Positions 7,986-15,371 of a stretch of 37,827 nucleotides of DNA are shown piece by piece. The DNA is from Microcaldota archaeon. GTDB lineage: Archaea; Micrarchaeota; Micrarchaeia; Micrarchaeales; Micrarchaeaceae. Below the pieces are notes generated by a model. That model did not search any database. It saw only the letters and a list, made by a program, of their open reading frames with translations, and was not told the DNA's origin. Each line of letters opens with the position of its first letter. The stretch's first letter is position 1. The translations under genes and the position numbers were made by a program. The DNA lies in assembly GCA_028866905.1 (NCBI GenBank), contig JAGWHI010000009.1:1-37827 (forward strand), read 5' to 3'.

Positions 7986-8576
7986 ATGGTCGGACAGCAG
8001 GAGGGTCAGCTTGGCAGCGGCGAGAACGTCGTCTACATAGGCAAGAAGCCGACGATGAACTACGTGCTCGCAGTTGTGACCCAGTTCAACAATAACAACA
8101 GCCAGGTCACGATAAAGGCCAGGGGTAAGAGCATAGGCAGGGCTGTCGACGTAGCGGAGGTTGCTAGGAAGAGGTTCCTGAACGGCGTGGCGATCGGCAG
8201 CATAAGGCTGGGCTCAGAGGAGCTGGCGAACGAGGACGGCACAAGGTCCAAGGTGAGCTCGATACACATAACGCTAGGCAGGGGGGCACAGGCGGGCGGC
8301 CCGGACATACCTGAGAACGTGGTATACGTGGGGAAGAAGCCGACTATGAGCTATGTGTTCGCGGTAGTAACCCAGTTCAACTCGAACGCGAGCAGGGTAG
8401 CGATAAAGGCGAGGGGCAACTCCATCCAGAAGGCGGTCGACGCAGCCGAGATAGTCAGGAACCGGTTCGTGCCTGGCGCGCGAGTCGAGGGAGTGGCGAT
8501 CGGCTCCGAAGAGCTGGCGAACGAGGACGGCACAAAGTCCAACGTAAGCTCTATACACATAGTGCTTGGGAAATAG
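7986..8576 (+). CDS. albA: Tandem two-domain Alba chromatin protein
   Basis: Alba proteins coat DNA and RNA as dimers of about 90 residues. This 196-residue protein contains two complete Alba domains in one chain, about residues 12-100 and 106-196. Each has the NVVYxGKKPTM motif with the paired lysines that contact DNA and are acetylated in Sulfolobus, the IKARG strand-turn, the AVDxAE helix, and the [11 protein letters not shown] loop with the closing VSSIHI strand. By hand alignment about 59 of 86 positions are identical between the halves, so the duplication is recent or homogenised. A short Gly/Ala/Pro linker joins them. A TATA element lies at 7942-7951, about 40 nt before the ATG, leaving a short leader. 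Confidence 0.93.
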   Translation: MVGQQEGQLGSGENVVYIGKKPTMNYVLAVVTQFNNNNSQVTIKARGKSIGRAVDVAEVARKRFLNGVAIGSIRLGSEELANEDGTRSKVSSIHITLGRGAQAGGPDIPENVVYVGKKPTMSYVFAVVTQFNSNASRVAIKARGNSIQKAVDAAEIVRNRFVPGARVEGVAIGSEELANEDGTKSNVSSIHIVLGK

Positions 8577-8629
8577 GGTTGGCGCAGGGCGAGGCCCCGC
8601 ACCCCAAAAATAAAATAGACAGGATAGGA

Positions 8630-10141
8630 TCAGATTACGCCGCGCTCCATCGTGTAGAGCGTCATGTCGTCGTAGGTCCTTGTTATCTGGTTGGCGCGCA
8701 GCCCGTAGATCTCCTTTACGCCCTGCTTGTACGCCAGGTCTATCAGGCGCTGCGTTATTATGCCGTCGAATACCACGGATGAGACGCCGCCCATGTCCTG
8801 GATGTTCTGGATGAGCTCGCGTATCGGTATCTCCTTGACCATCGACCCGTCTGGGCCGTAGAGCCTTCCCCTAAGCGAGTTGTGCAGCTCGTTCAGGGCC
8901 GTTACGTAATCGCTGTTCGGCTGCCTGCCCTGCCTTGCTGCAGACTGCGGAGCCCTCTCCCTTTCTATCGAGGGTATGCCCTCTATCCCGCCGGGCTGCC
9001 GTACCTCCCCGCTAAGGTCCTTGATGCCGAAGGTGTTGTCAGTGGATATCGGCTCCTCCCTGGCGCGCTCCTGCTTCTGCGACAGGTTCCTGACTATCTC
9101 TGACGGGGGGCTTGCGGTGTACGGGCCCCTCTGCTGCATCGGAGCGTGCTGCTGCGACTGCACTGCTGGACGCTCCTGCTGGAACTGCCTCTGCTCTGTG
9201 GCCATGGGGCGTCGCTCCTGGAAGCCGGGCCTCTGCTGGCCGCGGTTCTGCTGGAAGTTCCTCGCGTCGCGCGCGTCGCGCTGCTGCTGCCTCTGCTCCT
9301 GCCTTCCCAGGCTCTGCATCACCTGCTCTATCGGTATGCGGCTCCTCAGCGCCTTGATTATCTCCTTCCTCGTGAGCTCCTCCACCTCCTTCCCGTCGGG
9401 AGCCCTCGCGACGTAGTCTATATCGCAGTTGTTCACTATCGTCCTGGTTATCATGTCGCCTCCGCGGTCGCCGTCCACGAACAGCACAGCGTCCTTTGCA
9501 GAGCACAGGTCTATTATCGACTTGGGGACGCTGCCCGCTGCGCCTCCCACGGCTATGCAGTTGGGTATGTCGTTCTTCAGCAGGTTGACCACGTCAGCCC
9601 TGCCCTCCACCAGCACAACCTCCGGGCTGCCCTCCAGTTCCGGACCGGCAGGCAGAGCCTCGGGCCCGTAGTTGATGACCGTGCTGGTCTTGACGTCCGA
9701 TTCGACCAGGTCGCTGAGCTCCTTGCTGTCGGGAATCTCAGTAGTAAGCATGCCCTTGATGAGCTCCTTGGCCCTGAGGACTATCATCTTCCTCTTGCTG
9801 CTCCTAGTGTCCTCTATCTTCTCCACATGGAAGTTGGTCTCGAACGGGCCTACCCTGTCGACCGACTCTATCGCAGCGCCGAGTATGCAGGTCTCCACCC
9901 TGTTGAGCGACGACGGCAGGAGCAGCCGGCCCATGGTCCTGTTGCCCTGGCTCTGCGCCTCTATCTCTATGCGGCCGATCTTGCCGTTCTTCTGCAGCTC
10001 CCTGAGGTCCAGGTCGCCGCCCAGAAGCCCCTCGGTCTGTCCGAACACCGCGCCTATTATGTCCGGTTTCTCAACCGAACCGGCTATCGTAAACTTCGCC
10101 TCGATCATGTACTTGAGAATATCTATGTATGTTTTTGCCAT
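8630..10141 (-). CDS. dnaG: Archaeal DnaG-type primase / exosome subunit
   Basis: Archaeal DnaG (503 aa) has primase activity in vitro and is a core partner of the RNA exosome. The N-terminal region (residues 1-165) is the conserved archaeal domain. The TOPRIM domain follows, with the catalytic Glu in VVLVEGRADV and the acidic FVDGDRGGD motif. Residues about 285-390 form a low-complexity linker rich in Gln, Arg and Pro. A conserved C-terminal domain closes the protein (about residues 410-503). The linker makes it longer than typical members. The ATG has a GTGAT Shine-Dalgarno-like element four nt upstream and a hairpin just beyond that, so it probably has a leader. Confidence 0.93.
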   Translation of the reverse strand: MAKTYIDILKYMIEAKFTIAGSVEKPDIIGAVFGQTEGLLGGDLDLRELQKNGKIGRIEIEAQSQGNRTMGRLLLPSSLNRVETCILGAAIESVDRVGPFETNFHVEKIEDTRSSKRKMIVLRAKELIKGMLTTEIPDSKELSDLVESDVKTSTVINYGPEALPAGPELEGSPEVVLVEGRADVVNLLKNDIPNCIAVGGAAGSVPKSIIDLCSAKDAVLFVDGDRGGDMITRTIVNNCDIDYVARAPDGKEVEELTRKEIIKALRSRIPIEQVMQSLGRQEQRQQQRDARDARNFQQNRGQQRPGFQERRPMATEQRQFQQERPAVQSQQHAPMQQRGPYTASPPSEIVRNLSQKQERAREEPISTDNTFGIKDLSGEVRQPGGIEGIPSIERERAPQSAARQGRQPNSDYVTALNELHNSLRGRLYGPDGSMVKEIPIRELIQNIQDMGGVSSVVFDGIITQRLIDLAYKQGVKEIYGLRANQITRTYDDMTLYTMERGVI

Positions 10142-10151
10142 TTTATCACTT

Positions 10152-10166
10152 GGCAGCTTCGCTGCC
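10152..10166 (-). promoter_or_regulatory. Hairpin in the dnaG 5' leader
   Basis: On the minus strand GGCAGC-GAA-GCTGCC forms a perfect 6-bp stem with a GAA triloop, ending 3 nt before AGTGAT, the likely Shine-Dalgarno of dnaG. The loop-closing heptamer GCGAAGC is known as an unusually stable mini-hairpin in DNA. No TATA box is visible at leaderless distance from the ATG, so this element is probably transcribed. It could modulate ribosome access or mark RNA processing. Confidence 0.45.
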
Positions 10167-10343
10167 TATGGTAAAACGGAGTAGGAAGCGCATGCGTTCT
10201 GCCGTTGCTAACCGCGTAGGGCCGAGCCTACCGATTCAGACGAAATAACGAATAACAACCGTCTAGCTGAAGCATTAAAGTGCATTTGATTACCGAATAC
10301 GCTTAGTGCAACCGTTTTACTGTATATTAGTGTAATGCCAAGC

Positions 10344-10352
10344 AATATAAAG
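10344..10352 (+). promoter_or_regulatory. TATA box for the gene at 10404
   Basis: AATATAAAG in an AT-rich patch predicts a start site near 10372, leaving a leader of about 30 nt with a GGGAGAT Shine-Dalgarno-like element before the ATG at 10404. The remainder of the 262-nt spacer 10142-10403 holds only small imperfect dyads, including GTAGG..CCTAC near 10218-10233, and possible distal dnaG promoter sequence. Confidence 0.45.
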
Positions 10353-10403
10353 GTTGTGTGTCCCCCGCTTAGGCTAAATATCTCGGCAGGGAGATAACCC
10401 AGC

Positions 10404-10988
10404 ATGGAAACCCCGAACAGGCGCTTCAGGGGGACGCCGTTGGAGAAGCTGCCGGAGGGCGTGCAGAGAGGGCTCGAGGATTTCATCGGCATACTAGGCA
10501 GGATAAACTACTTCAACCCGGACAGGAATCCGAAGCCGGAGTGGAGGATGTACTGCGCCTACAGCTGGGAGGGCGCGCACGTTGCGGCGGGCAGCGCGCC
10601 GTTAGGGCTAAACATCGAGGAGGCCAGGGCAATGCCAAGGGCCAGGGATGTCTCCAGGAACACCGCATTCTACGCAGGTAGGCGGGAGCAGTTCAACGAG
10701 GCCATGAAGCTGGTCAAAACCGCTGTCGAGGAGCGTGTGCTGGACCATTACGGGACGGATGTCTCCCGCGACGCGGTGGAGGCGGCCCAGTTCGCAGCAG
10801 GGCTTATAGTGATAAGCGATCTCGATTATGTGGGCAAGGAGAGGTACATGGAACTCGCCAAGGAGATGATGGAGGTGTTCGCCAAGGGCTACGGCTTCGC
10901 AGCCGAGGCGTACGGAAAGCTCTACGTCTACTACAAGCTGGAGTCCGGGATGCCGTTGCCTAGGTCCCAGGCGGCAGAGTCCCAATAG
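10404..10988 (+). CDS. Conserved-looking helical protein of unknown function
   Basis: A 194-residue soluble protein, predicted largely alpha-helical, with no signal peptide or membrane segment. The N-terminal 45 residues are Pro/Arg-rich; the C-terminal half has several amphipathic helices (EQFNEAMKLVKTAVEERV, DAVEAAQFAAGLIVISDLD, RYMELAKEMMEVFAKGYGF). No family or catalytic motif is recognised. Codon use matches its neighbours. A TATA box and a GGGAGAT element precede the ATG. It is followed after 25 nt by another helical protein gene, possibly in the same operon. Confidence 0.75.
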   Translation: METPNRRFRGTPLEKLPEGVQRGLEDFIGILGRINYFNPDRNPKPEWRMYCAYSWEGAHVAAGSAPLGLNIEEARAMPRARDVSRNTAFYAGRREQFNEAMKLVKTAVEERVLDHYGTDVSRDAVEAAQFAAGLIVISDLDYVGKERYMELAKEMMEVFAKGYGFAAEAYGKLYVYYKLESGMPLPRSQAAESQ

Positions 10989-11013
10989 GGTGTTTTAGAT
11001 TAGAAGGAGGATT

Positions 11014-11397
11014 TTGAATGACGAGGAGCTCTCCAGACTGCTGGGAAGCCTTAGGACGGAAGAGGGCAGGCGCAGCCTTGTTGGCGCGTTGGAGGCCAAG
11101 GCCGCATCTTTGGAGGAGTCCAGGGATTACCCTAAAGCCGCTGGGATTTGGATCTCGCTAAATGACAAAAAAGGGGTCGAACGGTGCATACATGCCTGCG
11201 AAAAGAAAAGGAGGTATTCGGAGGCAGCCGACATCTGCGAGATGGGCGGCCAATACATTAGGGCGGCCGACAATCTGGAGCGCGCCGGCCTTTACAGCCG
11301 GGCGGCGTACATACACGAGACGAGGCTGAAGGACAGGAACACTGCGCAGGCGCTCAGGAAAGCGAGCGACATGATCTACGGCGACGGCAGCGCATAG
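11014..11397 (+). CDS. Small alpha-solenoid (TPR/clathrin-like repeat) protein
   Basis: A 127-residue protein whose body is a run of short helical repeats with small-residue spacing: YPKAAGIWISLND, RYSEAADICEMGG, QYIRAADNLERAG, LYSRAAYIHETRL. This resembles TPR or clathrin-heavy-chain-like solenoids that scaffold protein complexes. The start is TTG at 11014, after a strong GAAGGAGG Shine-Dalgarno at 11003-11010. The nearby ATG at 11018 is better spaced but lies in another frame that soon stops. Partners are unknown; the gene lies between an unknown helical protein and pyrH. Confidence 0.72.
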   Translation: MNDEELSRLLGSLRTEEGRRSLVGALEAKAASLEESRDYPKAAGIWISLNDKKGVERCIHACEKKRRYSEAADICEMGGQYIRAADNLERAGLYSRAAYIHETRLKDRNTAQALRKASDMIYGDGSA

Positions 11398-11441
11398 ACT
11401 GCTACATATTAAATCCTGCTCCTACAACCAGTATAGGTTCA

Positions 11442-12122
11442 ATGCGGGTACTGTGTCTGTCTCTGGGAGGTAGCGTGGTCTCCAGGCAGGAGGGGCTGAA
11501 CATCGACTACCTGGTGAAACTCAAGTCCGTCGTCAAGCGCAACCTTAAGCGCAACAAGTTCATAATCTGCGTTGGAGGCGGCTACACGAGCAAGGAGTAC
11601 GTCCACTCATCCAGGGCCGCAGTGAAGAACGACTACCTGCTCGACTGGCTGGGCATATCTGTCACGAGGGCTAACGCCGAAGCCGTCAAGGCTGTGCTCT
11701 ACGAGCTGGGCGTTTACCCGTGGATAGTCACAGACATACGGGAGGTGAAGCAGGCGATAGACTCCAGCAACGTGGTAATAATGGGCGGCCTCATGCCAGG
11801 CATAACCACTGACGCAGTTGCCGTCCTGGCGGCCGAGGCGGCCGGGTCAAGGGAGATGATAAACATAAGCAAGGTCAGCTTCATATACGACAAGGACCCG
11901 GCGATAAAGGGCGCGAAGCCGATAAGGCGAATGGACTACAACAGGCTAATAGAGATGGCTGGCATATACGACACTAGGGTCGCGAGGTCGAATTTCATAT
12001 TCGACTCCATCGCGGCCAGGCTCGCCAGGAGGAGCAGGATCAGGCTGATGTTCATAGGCGAGAACATCTCCAACCTGGAAGCCGCGATAAAGGGAAGGAG
12101 CAAGGGAACCATAGTCACTTGA
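11442..12122 (+). CDS. pyrH: Uridylate kinase, archaeal type
   Basis: UMP kinase (226 aa) phosphorylates UMP to UDP in pyrimidine nucleotide synthesis, as a cytosolic hexamer of the amino-acid-kinase fold. Visible motifs are the N-terminal SLGGSVV loop, the GGG substrate loop near residue 45, the VTRANA segment, the MGGLMPGITTDAVAVLAAEAA motif region and the nucleotide-binding IYDKDP motif. Length fits the archaeal family. A TATA-like element at 11404-11413 precedes the ATG by about 33 nt. The 3' end overlaps the convergent hjc gene by 8 nt. Confidence 0.93.
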   Translation: MRVLCLSLGGSVVSRQEGLNIDYLVKLKSVVKRNLKRNKFIICVGGGYTSKEYVHSSRAAVKNDYLLDWLGISVTRANAEAVKAVLYELGVYPWIVTDIREVKQAIDSSNVVIMGGLMPGITTDAVAVLAAEAAGSREMINISKVSFIYDKDPAIKGAKPIRRMDYNRLIEMAGIYDTRVARSNFIFDSIAARLARRSRIRLMFIGENISNLEAAIKGRSKGTIVT

Positions 12123-12534
12123 GCTGCTCTATGACAGCGGCGGTCTGCGGCGCTCCGGTGATCGCGTCCAACTTTCTCCCTATCCCTACGGCAATTTTCC
12201 TTGTCACCGAGTAGCTCTTCTCGTTAAGCGTGAGCTCCTCCGGCCTGATGAAGTACCAGCCCATCCCGTTCATGCGCCACGCCACGAACGCCCTCATACG
12301 GGTGTTGCGCTCCCACCTCTTCAGCGACTCCACCTGCTCGTGATCCAGCGAGAGGCTCCCCCTGTCCCAGTACTTGCACTCGAACGCGAAGCCGTCCCCT
12401 TCCTTTATCGCGATTATGTCTGGGCTGAGCGAGTTGACGCCGCTGCCCGCGGACCTCATCACTGAGTAGCCCATCCCGTCTAGGGTGTTGAGAAGCTCGC
12501 GTTCGGCGCGCGCTCCCTTGGAATACCTGGTCAC
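12115..12534 (-). CDS. hjc: Holliday junction resolvase Hjc
   Basis: Hjc (139 aa) is the archaeal dimeric nuclease that cuts four-way DNA junctions in recombination. The active-site set of its type II restriction-like fold is present: Glu in KGARAERELL, the RSAGSG loop, Asp in SPDIIAI, and Glu and Lys in FAFECKYW. The C-terminal half is less conserved and ends VIEQLK. The ATG at 12534 is placed about 26 nt from a TATA element shared with the divergent methyltransferase gene. It overlaps the end of pyrH by 8 nt. Confidence 0.9.
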   Translation of the reverse strand: MTRYSKGARAERELLNTLDGMGYSVMRSAGSGVNSLSPDIIAIKEGDGFAFECKYWDRGSLSLDHEQVESLKRWERNTRMRAFVAWRMNGMGWYFIRPEELTLNEKSYSVTRKIAVGIGRKLDAITGAPQTAAVIEQLK

Positions 12535-12555
12535 GGTCCATTATCTCTGCAAAAC

Positions 12556-12565
12556 GATTTAAGCG
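12556..12565. promoter_or_regulatory. Bidirectional TATA element between hjc and the methyltransferase
   Basis: GATTTAAGCG is centred near 12560, about 25-26 nt from both the hjc ATG (12534, minus) and the methyltransferase ATG (12585, plus). A single near-symmetric box could direct leaderless transcription both ways. Confidence 0.55.
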
Positions 12566-12584
12566 TTTAGTCGGAATTAGACGT

Positions 12585-13226
12585 ATGCAGAGGCAGCAGT
12601 GGGACGCGATCTTCAAGAGGCACGGCAGGTTCTACCATACGCCCAACCGCGCAGTGGAGCGCGCGACCAGGATGCTGGGGAAGGGCGCCAGGGTGCTGGA
12701 CATAGGCTGCGGCACTGGCAGGCATGTTGTTTATCTGTCGGAAAAGGGTTTTGGGGTGTATGGCCTCGACAACTCGGCGAACGCCATCAGGATGGCAAGG
12801 GAATGGCTGCGCGGCAAGGGGCTCAAGGCGCACCTTTCGCTGCGGGACTTCAACATGCGTTTGCCTTACAAGGACGGCTTCTTCGACTGCGTGATCGCGG
12901 TGCAGACGATACACCACAACAGGCCAAGGGAGGTGAAGAGGATAATCAGGGAGATAAGGAGGGTGCTTGCTGACGGCGGGCTGCTTGTGCTCAACGTCCC
13001 GAAGCTTCGCTCCGAGGGCGACAGGTACAGGAAGATAGACTACAGGACATGGGTTCCTCTCGATGGCGAGGAGAAGGGGCTGCCCCATTTCTATTTCACA
13101 AAGGCGCTGCTGCGCGAGTTCCTCGACGGATTCGAGATAAAGAGCATGGCCATGCAGCACGATGCGAACAGGCATTACAGCGTGTTGGCGGTAAAGAGGC
13201 CGAGCGCGCCGCCGACTATGAAATAG
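12585..13226 (+). CDS. Class I SAM-dependent methyltransferase
   Basis: A 213-residue Rossmann-fold methyltransferase. Motif I is VLDIGCGTGRHVVYL, motif II ends in YGLDNSANAI with the acidic ribose-binding residue, and motif IV resembles FDCVIAVQTIHHN. The C-terminal part contains PHFYFTKALLREFL and a closing beta strand. It belongs to the methyltransferase type 11/25 group, in which tRNA, small-molecule and lipid substrates all occur, so the substrate cannot be named. The HHN motif resembles the TRM9/ABH8 tRNA-wobble methyltransferases, but that is tentative. The transcript is probably leaderless. Confidence 0.87.
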   Translation: MQRQQWDAIFKRHGRFYHTPNRAVERATRMLGKGARVLDIGCGTGRHVVYLSEKGFGVYGLDNSANAIRMAREWLRGKGLKAHLSLRDFNMRLPYKDGFFDCVIAVQTIHHNRPREVKRIIREIRRVLADGGLLVLNVPKLRSEGDRYRKIDYRTWVPLDGEEKGLPHFYFTKALLREFLDGFEIKSMAMQHDANRHYSVLAVKRPSAPPTMK

Positions 13227-13419
13227 ATTTGATATTTACACGATTAAACAGGCTTGTACGCAACGCTTTTAAAGGCGGCGGTTGAATTTCTCATGAAATA
13301 GACAGCGGTGAAACAATGAGGATCGGAGACACATAATTACCCGGATAAATTCAGATGCTATTGCACATTGGCAGCCATCTGATTGAATGATTTGCTAATC
13401 CTTTAGTGTTGAATGAACC

Positions 13420-14808
13420 CTAGTCGTAGCTCGGCAGCTCGAGCTTTCCCTTACCGTGGGTCTCCGCCTCTACAAGGTACTTGTAGTGGGCCGAGTACCT
13501 GTTGTCGAACCGCCTGTAGCAGAGCTCGCCTATCAGCACCTCGGTTATGACCATGCTGGAGAATTCCGCGCCCTCGGACACCTGCTTCAGGTGCTCCACC
13601 AGCCGGTCCACGCTCTCGCCGCTGTACAGGGGGGCTATCCTTACGCTGCCGTCCGGATCCCATATGTCTATTATGAGCGAGAAGGTGTTGGTCGGATGCG
13701 GGCCGTACGATATGGTGTCGCGCCTCCAGTCCGCCTGCCTCTTGTTGAACCTGTCGAGATTGACCCTTTCCATGACGATCACGGCGTCCTGCCTGACAGG
13801 CACGCCCTTCATGTTGATTGTCACGCGCCTTAGCATGCCGTTGTCCAGGAGCTTGTGGTATACGTACTGGGACCTTCCCTTCGGGAACCCGTACTTCGCG
13901 TCTATCAGCGAGAGCTGCCTCGAGCCGTCGGCGCTGAGCTCCTTGAGCACAGCGTAATCGCTGTACAGCAGGCTGCCCGGCTTGGGCCTCGGGCTCTCCT
14001 TCGTCCTTCGCCATACCTTTTCCTCGAGCATCTTGAAGAACTCGTCGCGCAGCGGTATGTATCCGTAAGCGGTGTGCGCGAACTTTATCTTCCATTCTGC
14101 GGAGTACTTCACGAACACGCTGGAGCGTATCTGCCTGAACCTCTCGTTGGTCACCTGCAGGTCGTTCTCGGTCAGTATGTAGATTATTAGGTCGTAGTCC
14201 CCCTTCAGTATAGCGCAGAGCTGCACCATTGGCATGCCCTTCAGCGCCTCCCTTATCTCGTCAGGGCTTGGCTGCCTGTCCCTGAACTTTATCAGTATTA
14301 CGAACTCGAGATAGCCGAGCTTGTTGACGTCGGCCTCGGCAAGGTACCTTATCCCGTACCTCTGCTCCGCCTTCCTTATCTGGTATTCCGTAGCCGTGCG
14401 CTTGAGCCCTATCCTGTCGGCTATGGTGTTCCTTGATATCCTTCCGTTCATGCTCAGGTTCATCAGTATCCTGTCGTCGTATTCGCCCATACCTTCCTCG
14501 GAAGAGGGCGCCATGTGCAATCCCTCGAGCTTTGTGAGAGCCTCCTCCCGCGCTATCGCCTGGGCTATCTGTTTCTGCGTGGGCTGCCTGTGCCTTACCG
14601 GTATGAGTATGCCCTCCTCGGTTATCCTGCCGAGGTATTTGGTTATCTTCCTGGATCGCCCGAGGCCGCGGTCGTACCTGCTCGTAGCCTCAAACAGGCA
14701 GTACCTCCCCTTTATCAGCTTGACCTCGAGGTAGGTGTTGTACTCGCGCTTCAGAACCTCCAGCGCGGCCGAAACGCGCTCCGGAAGCCTGCCCCTTGCC
14801 GTCGCCAT
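13420..14808 (-). CDS. Large Lrp/AsnC-like transcription regulator with duplicated modules
   Basis: A 462-residue putative DNA-binding regulator. Residues about 1-70 contain the pattern KGRYCLFEATSRYD.. RKITKYLGRITEEG, which resembles the N-terminal motif of some DDE transposases. Residues about 110-165 form an AsnC-type winged helix (DDRILMNLSMNGRISRNTIADRIGLKR), followed by a RAM-like ligand domain (YLEFVILIKF, AILKGDYDLIIYILT). A second winged helix (about 285-340, YAVLKELSADGSRQLSLIDAKYG) and a second RAM-like domain (TFSLIIDIWD, SSMVITEVLIG) follow. Most Lrp proteins are 150-170 residues, so this looks like an internal duplication. A strong TATA box sits upstream. Targets are unknown. 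Confidence 0.75.
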   Translation of the reverse strand: MATARGRLPERVSAALEVLKREYNTYLEVKLIKGRYCLFEATSRYDRGLGRSRKITKYLGRITEEGILIPVRHRQPTQKQIAQAIAREEALTKLEGLHMAPSSEEGMGEYDDRILMNLSMNGRISRNTIADRIGLKRTATEYQIRKAEQRYGIRYLAEADVNKLGYLEFVILIKFRDRQPSPDEIREALKGMPMVQLCAILKGDYDLIIYILTENDLQVTNERFRQIRSSVFVKYSAEWKIKFAHTAYGYIPLRDEFFKMLEEKVWRRTKESPRPKPGSLLYSDYAVLKELSADGSRQLSLIDAKYGFPKGRSQYVYHKLLDNGMLRRVTINMKGVPVRQDAVIVMERVNLDRFNKRQADWRRDTISYGPHPTNTFSLIIDIWDPDGSVRIAPLYSGESVDRLVEHLKQVSEGAEFSSMVITEVLIGELCYRRFDNRYSAHYKYLVEAETHGKGKLELPSYD

Positions 14809-14825
14809 CGGTAGAATTAGATGGG

Positions 14826-14837
14826 TTTATATATAAA
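14826..14837 (-). promoter_or_regulatory. TATA box of the large Lrp-like regulator
   Basis: TTTATATATAAA is a near-perfect archaeal TATA box centred about 23 nt upstream of the ATG at 14808, predicting a leaderless transcript. The spacer from here to 14990 is AT-rich with no further recognisable feature. Confidence 0.65.
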
Positions 14838-14990
14838 TATATTTCTATCAGGCCATTTTATGGCAATTTATTTGTCGTCGGAGTAGATGGGTAGAAATTC
14901 CAGGATTTCCAGATAAATAGAGCTAATATGGCAGTCATATGTTATTATTCCTCTAAGTGCTAGCGGTTTTTGAGGTTTACATGAGATATG

Positions 14991-15000
14991 TTTAAATATA
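14991..15000 (+). promoter_or_regulatory. TATA box of the structured RNA / mini-ORF transcript
   Basis: TTTAAATATA is centred 26-27 nt upstream of G15022, where the first strand of a long helix begins. This spacing is ideal for transcription starting at the helix base. Confidence 0.6.
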
Positions 15001-15021
15001 AGGTATCCCATAATATACTTC

Positions 15022-15125
15022 GGTGGAGATTAAATGGATAAGACTCTGTCTGTCCATCTGTTTGTAAAACCAACCACACACCTAATTCTCCACCAAACCC
15101 ACCCAGCAAGGGGTCATCCCCTTGC
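15022..15125 (+). ncRNA. Candidate structured RNA or riboswitch-like leader
   Basis: GGTGGAGATTA (15022-15032) pairs with TAATTCTCCACC (15083-15094), leaving one bulge. Inside are a hairpin ATGGA(ta)AGAC-tct-GTCT(g)TCCAT (about 15034-15057) and a short GTTT-gta-AAAC hairpin, together a three-way junction of 73 nt. Twelve nt later comes a perfect 8-bp hairpin GCAAGGGG-tcat-CCCCTTGC (15106-15125). A TATA box lies about 26 nt before the first G. It has tRNA-like length but no T-arm or anticodon arm, and it matches no RNA class I recognise (tRNA, 5S, SRP, RNase P). It could stand alone or be the leader of the two mini-ORFs that follow. Confidence 0.5.
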
Positions 15126-15152
15126 ATTATGTTCAAACCTTAGCGTGAGCTG

Positions 15153-15236
15153 ATGCTTGCAGAGATAATACTCAGGATTTTCAGGGACATCGATGCCGTC
15201 AGGATCGTGCCCCACTATGGCGATAAGAAGAAGTGA
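15153..15236 (+). CDS. Mini-ORF, 27 residues
   Basis: ATG 15153 to TGA 15234-15236 encodes MLAEIILRIFRDID..VRIVPHYGDKKK, an amphipathic helix with a basic end. A GTGAG element lies 3 nt upstream. Its stop region supplies an AGTGA Shine-Dalgarno-like element to the next mini-ORF, which suggests a translated pair. It lies downstream of the structured RNA. No homologue is recognised and it may not be translated. Confidence 0.3.
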   Translation: MLAEIILRIFRDIDAVRIVPHYGDKKK

Positions 15237-15240
15237 CAAT

Positions 15241-15366
15241 ATGGGATTCTGGTCGATTTTCCAGGTGGGCAGGCGGAAGTCAAGCGTTGACGAGACAAGG
15301 CCGGTTAAGATGGTGAAGGACGGCCATCTCTCTTGGAGGATAGTCTACGCTGACGAGATCGCCTGA
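15241..15366 (+). CDS. Mini-ORF, 41 residues
   Basis: ATG 15241 to TGA 15364-15366. The product starts MGFWSIFQVGRRKSS and ends DGHLSWRIVYADEIA, with an aromatic hydrophobic N-terminus, a basic centre and a beta-like end. An AGTGA element overlapping the previous stop is spaced 4 nt from the ATG. It ends 5 nt before the convergent helicase gene. Protein-like composition and tight packing favour a real small gene, but no family is recognised. Confidence 0.4.
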   Translation: MGFWSIFQVGRRKSSVDETRPVKMVKDGHLSWRIVYADEIA

Positions 15367-15371
15367 ACCTA

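Noticed and set aside
11018-11163. ATG 11018 as start of a different protein behind the strong Shine-Dalgarno
   Set aside because: That frame stops after about 48 codons and has no repeat pattern, while the TTG 11014 frame encodes regular helical repeats.
13227-13419. Possible C/D-box RNA: ATGAGGA near 13316 and CTGA near 13378, behind a TATA-like CTTTTAAAGG
   Set aside because: The C box has a mismatch, no good D'/C' pair is present and no terminal stem forms. I see nothing firm in this 193-nt spacer.
15022-15095. A tRNA gene, because the element is 73 nt with a 7-bp closing helix and an A after it
   Set aside because: There is no T-arm (no TTCRA loop before the 3' strand), no D-arm and no 7-nt anticodon loop with T33.
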